In this document: positions 10,027 through 22,629 of the stretch, piece by piece
How positions within the stretch are numbered: position 1 is the first letter of the stretch
How the letters are laid out: the number at the start of each line of letters is the position of its first letter
NCBI GenBank assembly: GCA_047495785.1
Contig: JBLDXI010000063.1
Span: 310,001 to 374,000, forward strand
Source of the DNA: Lepidodermella squamata
Taxonomy: Eukaryota > Gastrotricha
Reading direction: 5' to 3'
DNA: 64,000 nucleotides
Notes under the pieces: generated by a model
Seen by the model: only the letters and a program-made list of their open reading frames with translations
Told to the model about the DNA's origin: nothing
Databases searched by the model: none
Position numbers and translations under genes: made by a program

Positions 10027-11304
10027 ATGAAAACTTTTTCGCTATCGCTGCTGCTGCTTGTTTCGGCGCTGATCGGCGGCGCATCGGCGCAAGGCTTCTG
10101 GCTGAACCCGCTGAACCCGGCGCCCCTAGAAAGTCGGTTGTTATTTTTTACGCTGTTTTAGATTTAACGAGAGTATTTCATCGCAGGTGAGGTGACGTGC
10201 AAGGACGCCCGCTACCAGGACAAGTGCTACTACTTCGGCCTGTCGCTCGAGTGGTGGATCGGCGCCGTCGAGCAGTGCAAGAAGATCGGCTACCAGCTGG
10301 TGCGCATCCGCAACGTCGACGAGGCCAACTTCCTAGCCCGCCATCTGCGCTTCTCGTCGTTCCGCTACTTCTGGGTCGACGCAACCGATGATGTCAGTAC
10401 ATTTTTCAGTATTTATTAAAATAGATTGATTAGATAACAAATAGGGATAAACCAGACAGCGATGATATTGTACTCGGCAACCGCAAAACATTTGTTATTA
10501 AAATGATTATTTTACGAACAGGGCCACGAAGGCATCTGGCTGGCGGGCGACCAGAAGCCGGCGTTCATCGGCTTCTTCTCGCCGTCGGAACCGAACGGCG
10601 AGAAGTGGGAGAACTGTGGCGAGATGGTGATAACGGACCAGGGCCAGGGCCGGCTCAACGACCAGCGGTGCAACGAGTGGCGCAAGTACATCTGTGAGCG
10701 GCGCGTCGACCTGGTGTGCCCGCGCGGCGGCTACCAGGAGCGCTGCTACTGGTTCTCGATGCACCCGTCCAACTGGTACCAGGCGCGCGAGCACTGCCAG
10801 TCGCTCGGCATGCGCATGGCGCGCGTCGGCGGCGCCGAGACGCTCACGTTCATCGCGCAGCACATGACGGCCGAGGCGTCGTGGGTGGACGTGCGCTACG
10901 GCACGGGCGCGCCCGGCTCGTTCACGTACTCGGACGGCGCGCAGTTCTCGTCGAACTGGCTCACGAACAGTGGGCTGCAACCGCTCGCCGGCACCACCCT
11001 GCAGAAGTGCGGCGAGGTGCGCGCGTACGGCACGACGGACGGCCGGCTGTCCGGCGCCGACTGCATGGTCATGCGCCACTTCGTGTGCGAACGCGCGCCC
11101 ATGGCGACCAGCTCGGCCGGCACGCAGCACGACCAGATGCTCGGCCTGCCCGACGGCCTCTCCTCGTCGTCGTCGGTGGGACGCCGGCGCCGACGCCGCA
11201 ACGCCGACGACCACCAAGCGTCGCCGCTGCTGATGCCGGGCTTCCTACGCTCATCGATGAACGCCAACGATACTGCTGATGCTGATGCGGCAGAACACTT
11301 CTAG
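10027..11304 (+). CDS. secreted protein with two C-type lectin domains, three exons
   Basis: Exons are 10027-10132, 10187-10392 and 10522-11304 (introns of 54 and 129 bp; the first donor, GTCGGT, is unusual but joins in exact frame), giving 364 residues. Residues 1-21 are a signal peptide with a Leu-rich core, cleaved after ASA. CTLD1 (C40-C162) has the extra N-terminal Cys pair of long-form domains (C40, C50) and the Ca-site-2 residues EPN (127-129) and ND (150-151). In this family EPN predicts Ca-dependent binding of mannose-type sugars. CTLD2 (C170-C293) keeps the disulfide cysteines but lacks EPN/QPD and WND, so it is unlikely to bind sugar classically. The C-terminal tail is Ser-rich, carries six arginines at 325-330, and ends in an acidic Asn/Asp/Ala segment. 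There is no transmembrane helix after the signal. Such proteins act extracellularly as pattern-recognition lectins in invertebrate immunity, but the specific role here is inferred only from the fold. Confidence 0.9.
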
Positions 11305-11446
11305 TAGCATAAGTTGTGAACATTTTGAAATTTTGTATCTCAAACATAACAAAAATGTTGTTTTATAATCTACTACTTGATGTTTATAATGGCCAAGTAT
11401 AATTTTTGTACCATCTCATCGATGAGGACTGTTGAAAAACAAAACG

Positions 11447-11452
11447 AATAAA
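11447..11452 (+). promoter_or_regulatory. poly(A) signal AATAAA of the lectin gene
   Basis: A canonical hexamer lies 143 bp after the lectin stop and is followed by a T/G-rich stretch ending in TTGTTTTTGTTG at about 11500. Spacing and strand are typical of a 3' end. Confidence 0.65.
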
Positions 11453-11469
11453 CAACTGCAACAGCCTCC

Positions 11470-12280
11470 CGTTAAAAACATATCATTGGCCTTGTTCAGC
11501 TTGTTTTTGTTGATTTTCAACTGATGTTGTTCAACTTGTGAAATGAAGTACTATCTCACACGTCAGAAGCCATCTTTGTAGGCAATGCCTCGGCAAGAAA
11601 ATATATACGGCACCACATTATTTGAGTTGAAAGTTTTCAATCAGTCCTTTCCTCAATCACAAATTAGGTCAACTACACGAATACAAAAAAATTGTCCGGT
11701 TGACGGTCCTTTAAAATAATAGAAGTGAGATTCACTACAAGAATAGCAGCTGGTGGTGGTTATAGTAGGTAAATGAGCTGCTATTCAACAGGCAAGTGAA
11801 AAGGCAGTACTGCTTTTAGCTGCTATGATTTGACTTGAATGCGGCAAGTTGAGATCAGCAGCAACTTTTTGGGCCATTTTCCGCGCGATTTCACCGCCAA
11901 ACGATAAAGCCGTGAAAGAGCTCGCCGACGAGGCCACGGAGCCATTGAGCATCAGGCTCGGCATGCGGGGCCTTTCGTATACATTTCCAGCCGAGAGCAG
12001 CGTATTTTGACTTTCGAGCCGCAGCGCCGCGCGCATTAAACAACTCGTAATAGGTATAAGTAAGAGATACTCTCATATATATGCTGCGACTAGTGGTTGT
12101 AGTAGGTGGTAGGTAGGTAGGTAGATAGGTATTCTCCGCTATTATATTCATTAATCGCTATTATATTCGCCAAAATAATCATCGTAATGCGACGTGATAT
12201 GTTACAACGAAAAGAAACAAAACAAAACAACAACAACAGCCATAAAACCGGTTGGTTTTGCGGGCTTCGTCACCGATGTC
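11470..12280. other. intergenic, no gene recognised
   Basis: This is AT-rich sequence with no open frame of convincing composition. Short frames on both strands (about 80 codons) lack any domain signature. A TAGG-type microsatellite lies within it. Confidence 0.5.
12101..12130. repeat. (GTAG/TAGG)n microsatellite
   Basis: An imperfect tetranucleotide run of AGTAGGTGGTAGGTAGG type continues to GTAGATAGGT. Related TAGGTA-containing strings occur at about 4973-4994 and 8750-8765, so this motif is common in the genome's non-coding DNA. Confidence 0.75.
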
Positions 12281-12589
12281 GCGCGTAAACACCGTGAAGA
12301 TGAGCGAGCCAGCAGCGAACGAGTGGAACCGCTCGTCAAAAAATTATATCACTACCAGCAGTATTATTATCATTATGGTATAAGCACTTACCATAGCGTT
12401 TATCTCGTCGCCGCGGCAAGAATTAGCAAGTGAAACTTGGCGCATACGTCTTCAGGTATCACCTACAGGCTCGAATTAATTACCGCGAGCCAATTAAGCG
12501 CGCGATGCGTTGACGCGCGAAGCCGACTGCGCGCGCGCGCGCGCTCATTAACGTGTTATTTTTTGCGCGCGTTCGACTCGGCGGCCGCG

Positions 12590-12597
12590 TATATAAG
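12590..12597 (+). promoter_or_regulatory. TATA box candidate TATATAAG
   Basis: The octamer matches the core-promoter TATA consensus and sits in GC-rich DNA, where it stands out. A CAGT initiator-like string lies about 41 bp downstream at 12631. No coding exon can be tied to it. Confidence 0.4.
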
Positions 12598-13018
12598 CAC
12601 GCCGTCGAGCAGGCGCTTCCTTATTTTCGCCAGTCGCGCTTCACGTAACACTTGACATTTTTTGCACATCGCGGCAACTTTCACCCACTCGCCAACAACG
12701 CGCATCGCCATCCATGGATGGCTGTTTTACGACCGGCAATGATGCCGGCTCTCGAGGTTTTGACGAGCGAGCAAGCGAGCGTGCGCGCACATTAGCGGCG
12801 CCATAACACTCGACGACACCATTAGACACCGATGCGATGGATGGCTTGCCGTCGACGTCGTTGTCGTCGTTGCCAAAAGGTGCCAGCACTCGCTGGTGCC
12901 AGCCAGCCAGCCAGCCGCTTGGCATTGTCTTGTGTCGCTGAGCGCCGTCGCCATCGCCGCCATCGTCGCATCTTTTTTGCCTCGCGTGTGACAGCCAGCG
13001 CTCAAGCTAATGCTGCTT

Positions 13019-13080
13019 GTCGTTGCTGCTGCTGCTGTTGCTGATATTATTTACGACTGCTGCTGCTGCTGTTGCTGCGG
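13019..13080. repeat. interrupted (CTG)n trinucleotide tracts
   Basis: Two CTG/TTG runs are separated by about 20 bp of AT-rich sequence. They give polyLeu/Cys/Ala or polyGln frames by chance and are not supported as coding. Confidence 0.7.
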
Positions 13081-13330
13081 CGTGAAAGAAACCGCGTCAT
13101 TGCGCGCGCGACGAGCGAGAGAGCGACAGCGAGGCAACGACACGGCAGCGCCGGCGGCTCGTCGTCTCACCGCGGCTGGCTCCAGTGTGCGCGATTTTTT
13201 TACGCCGAGCACCACGCTGGTTTGAGGCTCAGCGCTCATCAGCCTTATGTGCACAGCTTTGGTTTGTTGTTTCACGTCGACTCGAATCGACCGCCGGCCA
13301 TCGTCATCGGCAGCGCCCCGGCCTCGTTCT

Positions 13331-14551
13331 GATTGTCCAATCGCATTTCTTGCTTGTTCTCGCTCGCAATAACGCCGCAAGATTTGCGCTGGACACATCA
13401 GGAGGAGCCAGGCCTAACATCATCATATTATTAGCAACGTTTTGCGCCTTTTTGCACAATAATTTCTTGTCATTTCCATGAACATTTTTATTATTAAATG
13501 TTTTGTTCACAGCGATTTCAGTGAACCAGTAGGTTGCGGCTGCAATTAAAACGATGACAATGATCGAGGTAACTAATTACACTGCACGATGTTATAGCAA
13601 ACCCCCGATATTTTCTTCACTTGATACTAGACTGCTGTTTTGCATTACAAGCGGGCGGGAGGCTATATTTCCTAGGCAAGAAAGAACCACATTTTACAAT
13701 AATGTAACACGAGTTTTAATCCGAATAGTAATTGTGCTATAATTTTAGTTTTTACAGCTTTCTCGAACTTCGCTCGAATCTTTGAAACCACGAACTTTTG
13801 TACCGAATTTAAACGATAATATTAACAATTGATATCTGGATTTAGGAAATTCTTTTTGCAGTGCATGTGGCCACTTAATTTGCTTCGATCTGGATTTTGG
13901 TTACAGGTGTTGTTGCGCTTCTTTCTTAACATAGAGGTGAACCTTTTTGCAACAAAATAACTGAGGAAAAGTAAGAAATGCTCGGCTATGCTATCAAGCA
14001 ATGAAAAATAGAGTTTAGAGAAAGTTTTGTGCTTTACTCTTGTGATCTATAACTATAACATGATCTAAGATGAAGATTCCCGGTTAATATTTTTCTTCTT
14101 TCAAAGAATTCAATAAAACTCAACAAGATTTTTATTTGCTCATCCTGCTTGTCCAATTTCCAACTGACTATAACTGAAATGGAAGTTATACGTAATTTCG
14201 CCATCAATCCGCTGGATGAGAAGAAACGAAAAATAGTAATCGACAATATCCATACCAATGTCGGATTTCCGGATTGCAGCGCACAAGAGAAGCCTGCTAT
14301 TTCCCGGAATACAAAATTCTCTAATGCGAAGAAAAGAAAATGGCTATTTCCTTCTTTAGCTAGTATTTTCCATGCAACAGTCATTGTGTAAGAGTGCACA
14401 ACGCCTTAGCGACTAAAACATAGTCTCAGTGCCTTCAACCAAACAAAACCTAACAGATAACACCCCATTGAACACGAACAAATAATTTGATGGATTAATG
14501 AGCACTGATAATTCCATTTCGTGAACAATTTTAATTTGAAATATCACGTAG
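13331..14551. other. AT-rich unique DNA up to the satellite edge
   Basis: This stretch has lower GC and no clear gene. A minus-strand frame of 121 codons (14034-14399) overlaps a plus-strand frame of 80 codons (14149-14391). The latter has a Lys/Asn-rich composition that could be an isolated exon, but neither resembles a family I know, and no splice context supports them. Confidence 0.45.
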
Positions 14552-14870
14552 TGGCTGTTTTCAGCCGTCGCACGTATTGCCGGTATTCGGCATCATCCCA
14601 CTCGTGGCGAATCAACGCCATCCGTGCATCATTCGATCGTGGCAGCAATTGCAAACGCAATGGCACCCGATTAAGGCACATCGCTGTTGACGCGGTATTC
14701 GCAGCGAGCCTGAGCGGGCTAACATGGCTGTTTTCAGCCGTCACACGTACTGCCAGTATTCGGCATCATGCCCACTCATGGCGAATCAACGCCATCCGTG
14801 CATCATTCGATCGTGGCAGCAATTGCAAACGAAATAGCACCCGATTGAGGCACATCGCTGTCGACGCGGT

Positions 14871-14902
14871 ATGGCGTATGGCGTAGCGGCATGGCGTAGC
14901 GA
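14871..14902 (+). repeat. first 195-bp-class insertion (TGGCGTA triplication)
   Basis: In place of the usual TATTCGCAGCGAG segment this unit has three TGGCGTA copies with a GCGGCA spacer, adding 21 bp. The same insertion recurs at about 15588, 16303, 16498, 17738, 18107, 18818, 19364, 20606 and 21132. It recurs again from 50982 to 63904 (13 more), plus a truncated copy at the 30371 breakpoint. It introduces a TAG stop in the otherwise open frame. Confidence 0.85.
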
Positions 14903-17900
14903 GCCTGAGCGGGCTAACATGGCTGTTTTCAGCCGTTTCACGTACTGCCGGTATTCGGCATCATGCACATTCGTGGCGAGTCAACGGCATCCGTGCATCA
15001 TTCGATCGTGGCAGCAATTGCAAACGCAATAGCACCCGATTAAGGCACATCGCTGTTGACGCGGTATTCGCAGCGAGCCTGAGCGGGCTAACATGGCTGT
15101 TTTCAGCCGTCGCACGTACTGCCGGTATTCGGCATCATGCACACTCGTGGCGAATCAACGCCATCCGTGCATCATTCGATCGTGGCAGCAATTGCAAACG
15201 AAATAGCACCCGATTGAGCCACATCGCTGTCGACGCGGTATTCGCAGCGAGCCTGAGCGGGCTAACATGGCTGTTTTCAGCCGTCGCACGTATTGCCGGT
15301 ATTCGGTATCATGCCCAATCGTGGCGAGTCAACGGCATCCGTGCATCATTCGATCGTGGCAGCAATTGCAAACGCAATAGCACCCGATTAAGGCACATCG
15401 CTGTTGACGCGGTATTCGCAGCGAGCCTGAGCGGGCTAACATGGCTGTTTTCAGCCGTTTAAAGTACTGCCGGTATTCGGTATCATGCCCAATCGTGGCG
15501 AGTCAACGGCATCCGTGCATCATTCGATCGTGGCAGCAATTGCAAACGAAATAGCACCCGATTGAGGCACATCGCTGTCGACGCGGTATGGCGTATGGCG
15601 TAGCGGCATGGCGTAGCGAGCCTGAGCGGGCTAACATGGCTGTTTTCAGCCGTCACACGTACTGCCAGTATTCGGCATCATGCCCACTCATGGCGAATCA
15701 ACGCCATCCGTGCATCATTCGATCGTGGCAGCAATTGCAAACGCAATAGCACCCGATTAAGGCACATCGCTGTTGACGCGGTATTCGCAGCGAGCCTGAG
15801 CGGGCTAACATGGCTGTTTTCAGCCGTCGCACGTACGGCCGGTATTCGGCATCATGCACATTCGTGGCGAATCAACGCCATCCGTGCATCATTCGATCGT
15901 GGCAGCAATTGCAAACGCAATGGCAGCCGATTGAGGCACATCGCTGTTGACGCGGTATTCGCAGCGAGCCTGAGCGGGCTAACATGGCTGTTTTCAGCCG
16001 TCGCACGTACTGCCGGTATTCGGCATCATCCCACTCGTGGCGAAACAACGCCATCCGTGCATCATTCGATCGTGGCAGCAATTGCAAACGCAATGGCAGC
16101 CGATTGAGGCACATCGCTGTTGACGCGGTATTCGCAGCGAGCCTGAGCGGGCTAACATGGCTGTTTTCAGCCGTCACACGTACTGCCAGTATTCGGCATC
16201 ATGCCCACTCATGGCGAATCAACGCCATCCGTGCATCATTCGATCGTGGCAGCAATTGCAAACGAAATAGCACCCGATTGAGGCACATCGCTGTCGACGC
16301 GGTATGGCGTATGGCGTAGCGGCATGGCGTAGCGAGCCTGAGCGGGCTAACATGGCTGTTTTCAGCCGTCACACGTACTGCCAGTATTCGGCATCATGCC
16401 CACTCATGGCGAATCAACGCCATCCGTGCATCATTCGATCGTGGCAGCAATTGCAAACGAAATAGCACCCGATTGAGGCACATCGCTGTCGACGCGGTAT
16501 GGCGTATGGCGTAGCGGCATGGCGTAGCGAGCCTGAGCGGGCTAACATGGCTGTTTTCAGCCGTCGCACGTACGGCCGGTATTCGGCATCATGCACATTC
16601 GTGGCCATTCGTTCAACGGCATCCGTGCATCATTCGATCGTGGCAGCAATTGCAAACGCAATGGCAGCCGATTGAGGCACATCGCTGTCGACGCGGTATT
16701 CGTAGCGAGCCTGAGCGGGCTAACATGGCCGTTTTCAGCCGTATCACGTACTGCCGGTATTCGGTATCATGCCCAATCGTGGCGAGTCAACGGCATCCGT
16801 GCATCATTCGATCGTGGCAGCAATTGCAAACGCAATAGCACCCGATTGAGGCACATCGCTGTTGACGCGGTATTCGCAGCGAGCCTGAGCGGGCTAACAT
16901 GGCTGTTTTCAGCCGTCGCACGTACTGCCGGTATTCGGCATCATCCCACTCGTGGCGAAACAACGCCATCCGTGCATCATTCGATCGTGGCAGCAATTGC
17001 AAACGCAATGGCAGCCGATTGAGGCACATCGCTGTTGACGCGGTATTCGTAGCGAGCCTGAGCGGGCTAACATGGCTGTTTTCAGCCGTATCACGTACTG
17101 CCGGTATTCGGCATCATCCCACTCGTGGCGAATCAACGCCATCCGTGCATCATTCGATCGTGGCAGCAATTGCAAACGAAATAGCACCCGATTGAGGCAC
17201 ATCGCTGTTGACGCGGTATTCGCAGCAAGCCTGAGCGGGCTGACATGGCTGTTTTCAGCCGTCGCACGTACTGCCGGTATTCGGCATCATCCCACTCATG
17301 GCGAATCTACGTCATCCGTGCATCATTCGATCGTGGCAGCAATTGCAAACGCAATGGCAGCCGATTGAGGCACATCGCTGTTGACGCGGTATTCGTAGCG
17401 AGCCTGAGCGGGCTAACATGGCTGTTTTCAGCCGTCGCACGTACTGCCGGTATTCGGCATCATCCCACTCGTGGCGAATCAACGGCATCCGTGCATCATT
17501 CGATCGTGGCAGCAATTGCAAACGCAATGGCAGCCGATTGAGGCACATCGCTGTCGACGCGGTATTCGTAGCGAGCCTGAGCGGGCTAACATGGCTGTTT
17601 TCAGCCGTTTCACGTACTGCCGGTATTCGGCATCATGCCCAATCGTGGCGAGTCAACGGCATCCGTGCATCATTCGATCGTGGCAGCAATTGCAAACGAA
17701 ATAGCACCCGATTGAGGCACATCGCTGTCGACGCGGTATGGCGTATGGCGTAGCGGCATGGCGTAGCGAGCCTGAGCGGGCTAACATGGCTGTTTTCAGC
17801 CGTATCACGTACTGCCGGTATTCGGCATCATGCCCAATCGTGGCGAGTCAACGGCATCCGTGCATCATTCGATCGTTGCAGCAATTGCAAACGCAATGGC

Positions 17901-20900
17901 AGCCGATTGAGGCACATCGCTGTCGACGCGGTATTCGTAGCGAGCCTGAGCGGGCTAACATGGCTGTTTTCAGCCGTATCACGTACTGCCGGTATTCGGC
18001 ATCATGCACATTCGTGGCGAGTCAACGGCATCCGTGCATCATTCGATCGTGGCAGCAATTGCAAACGAAATAGCACCCGATTGAGGCACATCGCTGTCGA
18101 CGCGGTATGGCGTATGGCGTAGCGGCATGGCGTAGCGAGCCTGAGCGGGCTAACATGGCTGTTTTCAGCCGTATCACGTACTGCCGGTATTCGGTATCAT
18201 GCCCAATCGTGGCGAGTCAACGCCATCCGTGCATCATTCGATCGTGGCAGCAATTGCAAACGAAATAGCACCCGATTAAGGCACATCGCTGTTGACGCGG
18301 TATTCGTAGCGAGCCTGAGCGGGCTAACATGGCTGTTTTCAGCCGTCGCACGTACTGCCGGTATTCGGCATCATGCACATTCGTGGCGAGTCAACGGCAT
18401 CCGTGCATCATTCGATCGTGGCAGCAATTGCAAACGCAATGGCAGCCGATTGAGGCACATCGCTGTTGACGCGGTATTCGCAGCGAGCCTGAGCGGGCTA
18501 ACATGGCTGCTTTCAGCCGTCGCACGTACTGCCGGTATTCGGCATCATCCCACTCGTGGCGAAACAACGCCATCCGTGCATCATTCGATCGTGGCAGCAA
18601 TTGCAAACGCAATGGCAGCCGATTGAGGCACATCGCTGTTGACGCGGTATTCGCAGCAAGCCTGAGCGGGCTAACATGGCTGTTTTCGGCCGTATCACGT
18701 ACTGCCGGTATTCGGCATCATCCCACTCGTGGCGAATCAACGGCATCCGTGCATCATTCGATCGTGGCAGCAATTGCAAACGAAATAGCACCCGATTGAG
18801 GCACATCGCTGTCGACGCGGTATGGCGTATGGCGTAGCGGCATGGCGTAGCGAGCCTGAGCGGGCTAACATGGCTGTTTTCAGCCGTATCACGTACTGCC
18901 GGTATTCGGTATCATGCCCAATCGTGGCGAGTCAACGGCATCCGTGCATCATTCGATCGTGGCAGCAATTGCAAACGCAATAGCACCCGATTGAGCCACA
19001 TCGCTGTCGACGCGGTATTCGTAGCGAGCCTGAGCGGGCTAACATGGCTGTTTTCAGCCGTCGCACGTACTGCCGGTATTCGGCATCATCCCACTCGTGG
19101 CGAATCAACGCCATCCGTGCATCATTCGATCGTGGCAGCAATTGCAAACGCAATGGCAGCCGATTGAGGCACATCGCTGTCGACGCGGTATTCGTAGCGA
19201 GCCTGAGCGGGCTAACATGGCTGTTTTCAGCCGTATCACGTACTGCCGGTATTCGGTATCATGCCCAATCGTGGCGAGTCAACGGCATCCGTGCATCATT
19301 CGATCGTGGCAGCAATTGCAAACGAAATAGCACCCGATTGAGGCACATCGCTGTCGACGCGGTATGGCGTATGGCGTAGCGGCATGGCGTAGCGAGCCTG
19401 AGCGGGCTAACAGGGCTGTTTTCAGCCGTATCACGTACTGCCGGTATTCGGTATCATGCACATTCGTGGCCATTCGTTCAACGGCATCCGTGCATCATTC
19501 GATCGTGGCAGCAATTGCAAACGCAATGGCAGCCGATTGAGGCACATCGCTGTTGACGCGGTATTCGCAGCAAGCCTGAGCGGGCTAACATGGCTGTTTT
19601 CAGCCGTCGCACGTACTGCCGGTATTCGGCATCATGCCCAATCGTGGCGAGTCAACGGCATCCGTGCATCATTCGATCGTGGCAGCAATTGCAAACGAAA
19701 TAGCACCCGATTGAGGCACATCGCTGTTGACGCGGTATTCGCAGCGAGCCTGAGCGGGCTGACATGGTTGTTTTCAGCCGTTTAAAGTACTGCCGGTATT
19801 CGGCATCATGCCCACTCGTGGCGAATCAACGCCATCCGTGCATCATTCGATCGTGGCAGCAATTGCAAACGCAATAGCACCCGATTGAGGCACATCGCTG
19901 TTGACGCGGTATTCGCAGCAAGCCTGAGCGGGCTAACATGGCTGTTTTCAGCTGTTTCACGTACTGCCGGTATTCGGCATCATGCACACTCGTGGCGAAT
20001 CAACGCCATCCGTGCATCATTCGATCGTGGCAGCAATTGCAAACGAAATAGCACCCGATTGAGGCACATCGCTGTTGACGCGGTATTTGCAGCGAGCCTG
20101 AGCGGGCTAACATGGCTGTTTTCAGCCGTTTAAAGTACTGCCGGTATTCGGTATCATGCCCAATCGTGGCGAGTCAACGGCATCCGTGCATCATTCGATC
20201 GTGGCAGCAATTGCAAACGAAATAGCACCCGATTGAGCCACATCGCTGTCGACGCGGTATTCGTAGCGAGCCTGAGCGGGCTAACATGGCTGTTTTCAGC
20301 CGTCGCACGTACTGCCGGTATTCGGTATCATGCCCAATCGTGGCGAATCAACGCCATCCGTGCATCATTCGATCGTGGCAGCAATTGCAAACGCAATGGC
20401 AGCCGATTGAGGCACATCGCTGTCGACGCGGTATTCGTAGCGAGCCTGAGCGGGCTAACATGGCTGTTTTCAGCCGTATCACGTACTGCCGGTATTCGGT
20501 ATCATGCCCAATCGTGGCGAGTCAACGGCATCCGTGCATCATTCGATCGTGGCAGCAATTGCAAACGAAATAGCACCTTATTGAGGCACATCGCTGTCGA
20601 CGCGGTATGGCGTATGGCGTAGCGGCATGGCGTAGCGAGCCTGAGCGGGCTAACATGGCTGTTTTCAGCCGTATCACGTACTGCCGGTATTCGGTATCAT
20701 GCACATTCGTGGCCATTCGTTCAACGGCATCCGTGCAAACGCAATAGCACCCGATTAAGGCACATCGCTGTTGACGCGGTATTCGCAGCAAGCCTGAGCG
20801 GGCTAACATGGCTGTTTTTTTAGCCGTCGCACGTACTGCCGGTATTCGGCATCATGCACATTCGTGGCCATTCGTTCAACGGCATCCGTGCATCATTCGA

Positions 20901-22629
20901 TCGTGGCAGCAATTGCAAACGCAATGGCAGCCGATTGAGGCACATCGCTGTCGACGCGGTATTCGTAGCGAGCCTGAGCGGGCTAACATGGCTGTTTTCA
21001 GCCGTATCACGTACTGCCGGTATTCGGTATCATGCCCAATCGTGGCGAGTCAACGGCATCCGTGCATCATTCGATCGTGGCAGCAATTGCAAACGAAATA
21101 GCACCCGATTGAGGCACATCGCTGTCGACGCGGTATGGCGTATGGCGTAGCGGCATGGCGTAGCGAGCCTGAGCGGGCTGACATGGTTGTTTTCAGCCGT
21201 TTAAAGTACTGCCGGTATTCGGCATCATGCCCACTCGTGGCGAATCAACGCCATCCGTGCATCATTCGATCGTGGCAGCAATTGCAAAAGCAATAGCACC
21301 CGATTGAGGCACATCGCTGTTGACGCGGTATTCGCAGCAAGCCTGAGCGGGCTAACATGGCTGTTTTCAGCTGTTTCACGTACTGCCGGTATTCGGCATC
21401 ATCCCACTCGTGGCGAATCAACGCCATCCGTGCATCATTCGATCGTGGCAGCAATTGCAAACGAAATAGCACCCGATTGAGGCACATCGCTGTTGACGCG
21501 GTATTCCCAGCGAGCCTGAGCGGGCTAACATGGCTGTTTTCAGCCGTCGCACGTACTGCCGGTATTCGGTATCATGCCCAATCGTGGCGAGTCAACGGCA
21601 TCCGTGCATCATTCGATCGTGGCAGCAATTGCAAACGCAATGGCAGCCGATTGAGGCACATCGCTGTTGACGCGGTATTCGCAGCAAGCCTGAGCGGGCT
21701 AACATGGCTGTTTTCAGCCGTCGCACGTACTGCCGGTATTCGGCATCATGCACATTCGTGGCCATTCGTTCAACGGCATCCGTGCATCATTCGATCGTGG
21801 CAGCAATTGCAAACGAAATAGCACCCGATTGAGGCACATCGCTGTTGACGCGGTATTCCCAGCGAGCCTGAGCGGGCTAACATGGCTGTTTTCAGCCGTC
21901 ACACGTACTGCCAGTATTCGGCATCATGCCCACTCGTGGCGAATCAACGCCATCCGTGCATCATTCGATCGTGGCAGCAATTGCAAACGCAATGGCACCC
22001 GATTGAGGCACATCGCTGTTGACGCGTTATTCGCAGCAAGCCTGAGCGGGCTAACATGGCTGTTTTCAGCCGTTTCACGTACTGCCGGTATTCGGTATCA
22101 TGCCCAATCGTGGCGAGTCAACGGCATCCGTGCATCATTCGATCGTGGCAGCAATTGCAAACGCAATAGCACCCGATTAAGGCACATCGCTGTTGACGCG
22201 GTATTCGCAGCAAGCCTGAGCGGGCTAACATGGCTGTTTTCAGCTGTTTCACGTACTGCCGGTATTCGGTATCATGCCCAATCGTGGCGAGTCAACGGCA
22301 TCCGTGCATCATTCGATCGTGGCAGCAATTGCAAACGCAATAGCACCCGATTAAGGCACATCGCTGTTGACGCGGTATTCGCAGCGAGCCTGAGCGGGCT
22401 GACATGGTTGTTTTCAGCCGTTTAAAGTACTGCCGGTATTCGGCATCATGCCCACTCGTGGCGAATCAACGCCATCCGTGCATCATTCGATCGTGGCAGC
22501 AATTGCAAACGCAATAGCACCCGATTGAGGCACATCGCTGTTGACGCGGTATTCGTAGCAAGCCTGAGCGGGCTAACATGGCTGTTTTCAGCTGTTTCAC
22601 GTACTGCCGGTATTCGGCATCATCCCACT

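Larger units (their letters stand above)
12280..13330. promoter_or_regulatory. GC- and CpG-rich promoter-like block without a recognisable coding exon
   Basis: This roughly 1-kb stretch is markedly richer in C+G and CpG than its flanks. It contains a (GC)8 run at 12529-12544, a TATA box at 12590-12597, GC-rich sequence after it, a CCAG repeat at about 12896-12916 and CTG repeats at about 13019-13080. No open frame shows domain or codon signature. It looks like the promoter and 5' UTR of a gene pointing right into the satellite, or of a non-coding RNA; this is inference. Confidence 0.4.

Noticed and set aside
10507-11217. Minus-strand frame of 236 codons opposite the lectin exon
   Set aside because: It is antisense to a well-supported CTLD exon. 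The composition is Arg/Ala/Val-rich, as expected from a shadow of GC-rich codons.
12717-12731. ATGGCTGTTTT in the promoter-like block, shared with the satellite start
   Set aside because: The match is only about 11 bases and does not continue into the rest of the monomer, so it is probably chance.
14034-14399. Possible gene of 80 or 121 codons just before the array
   Set aside because: Two overlapping frames on opposite strands exist, neither with a known family signature or clear splice or poly(A) signals. Without transcripts neither can be supported.
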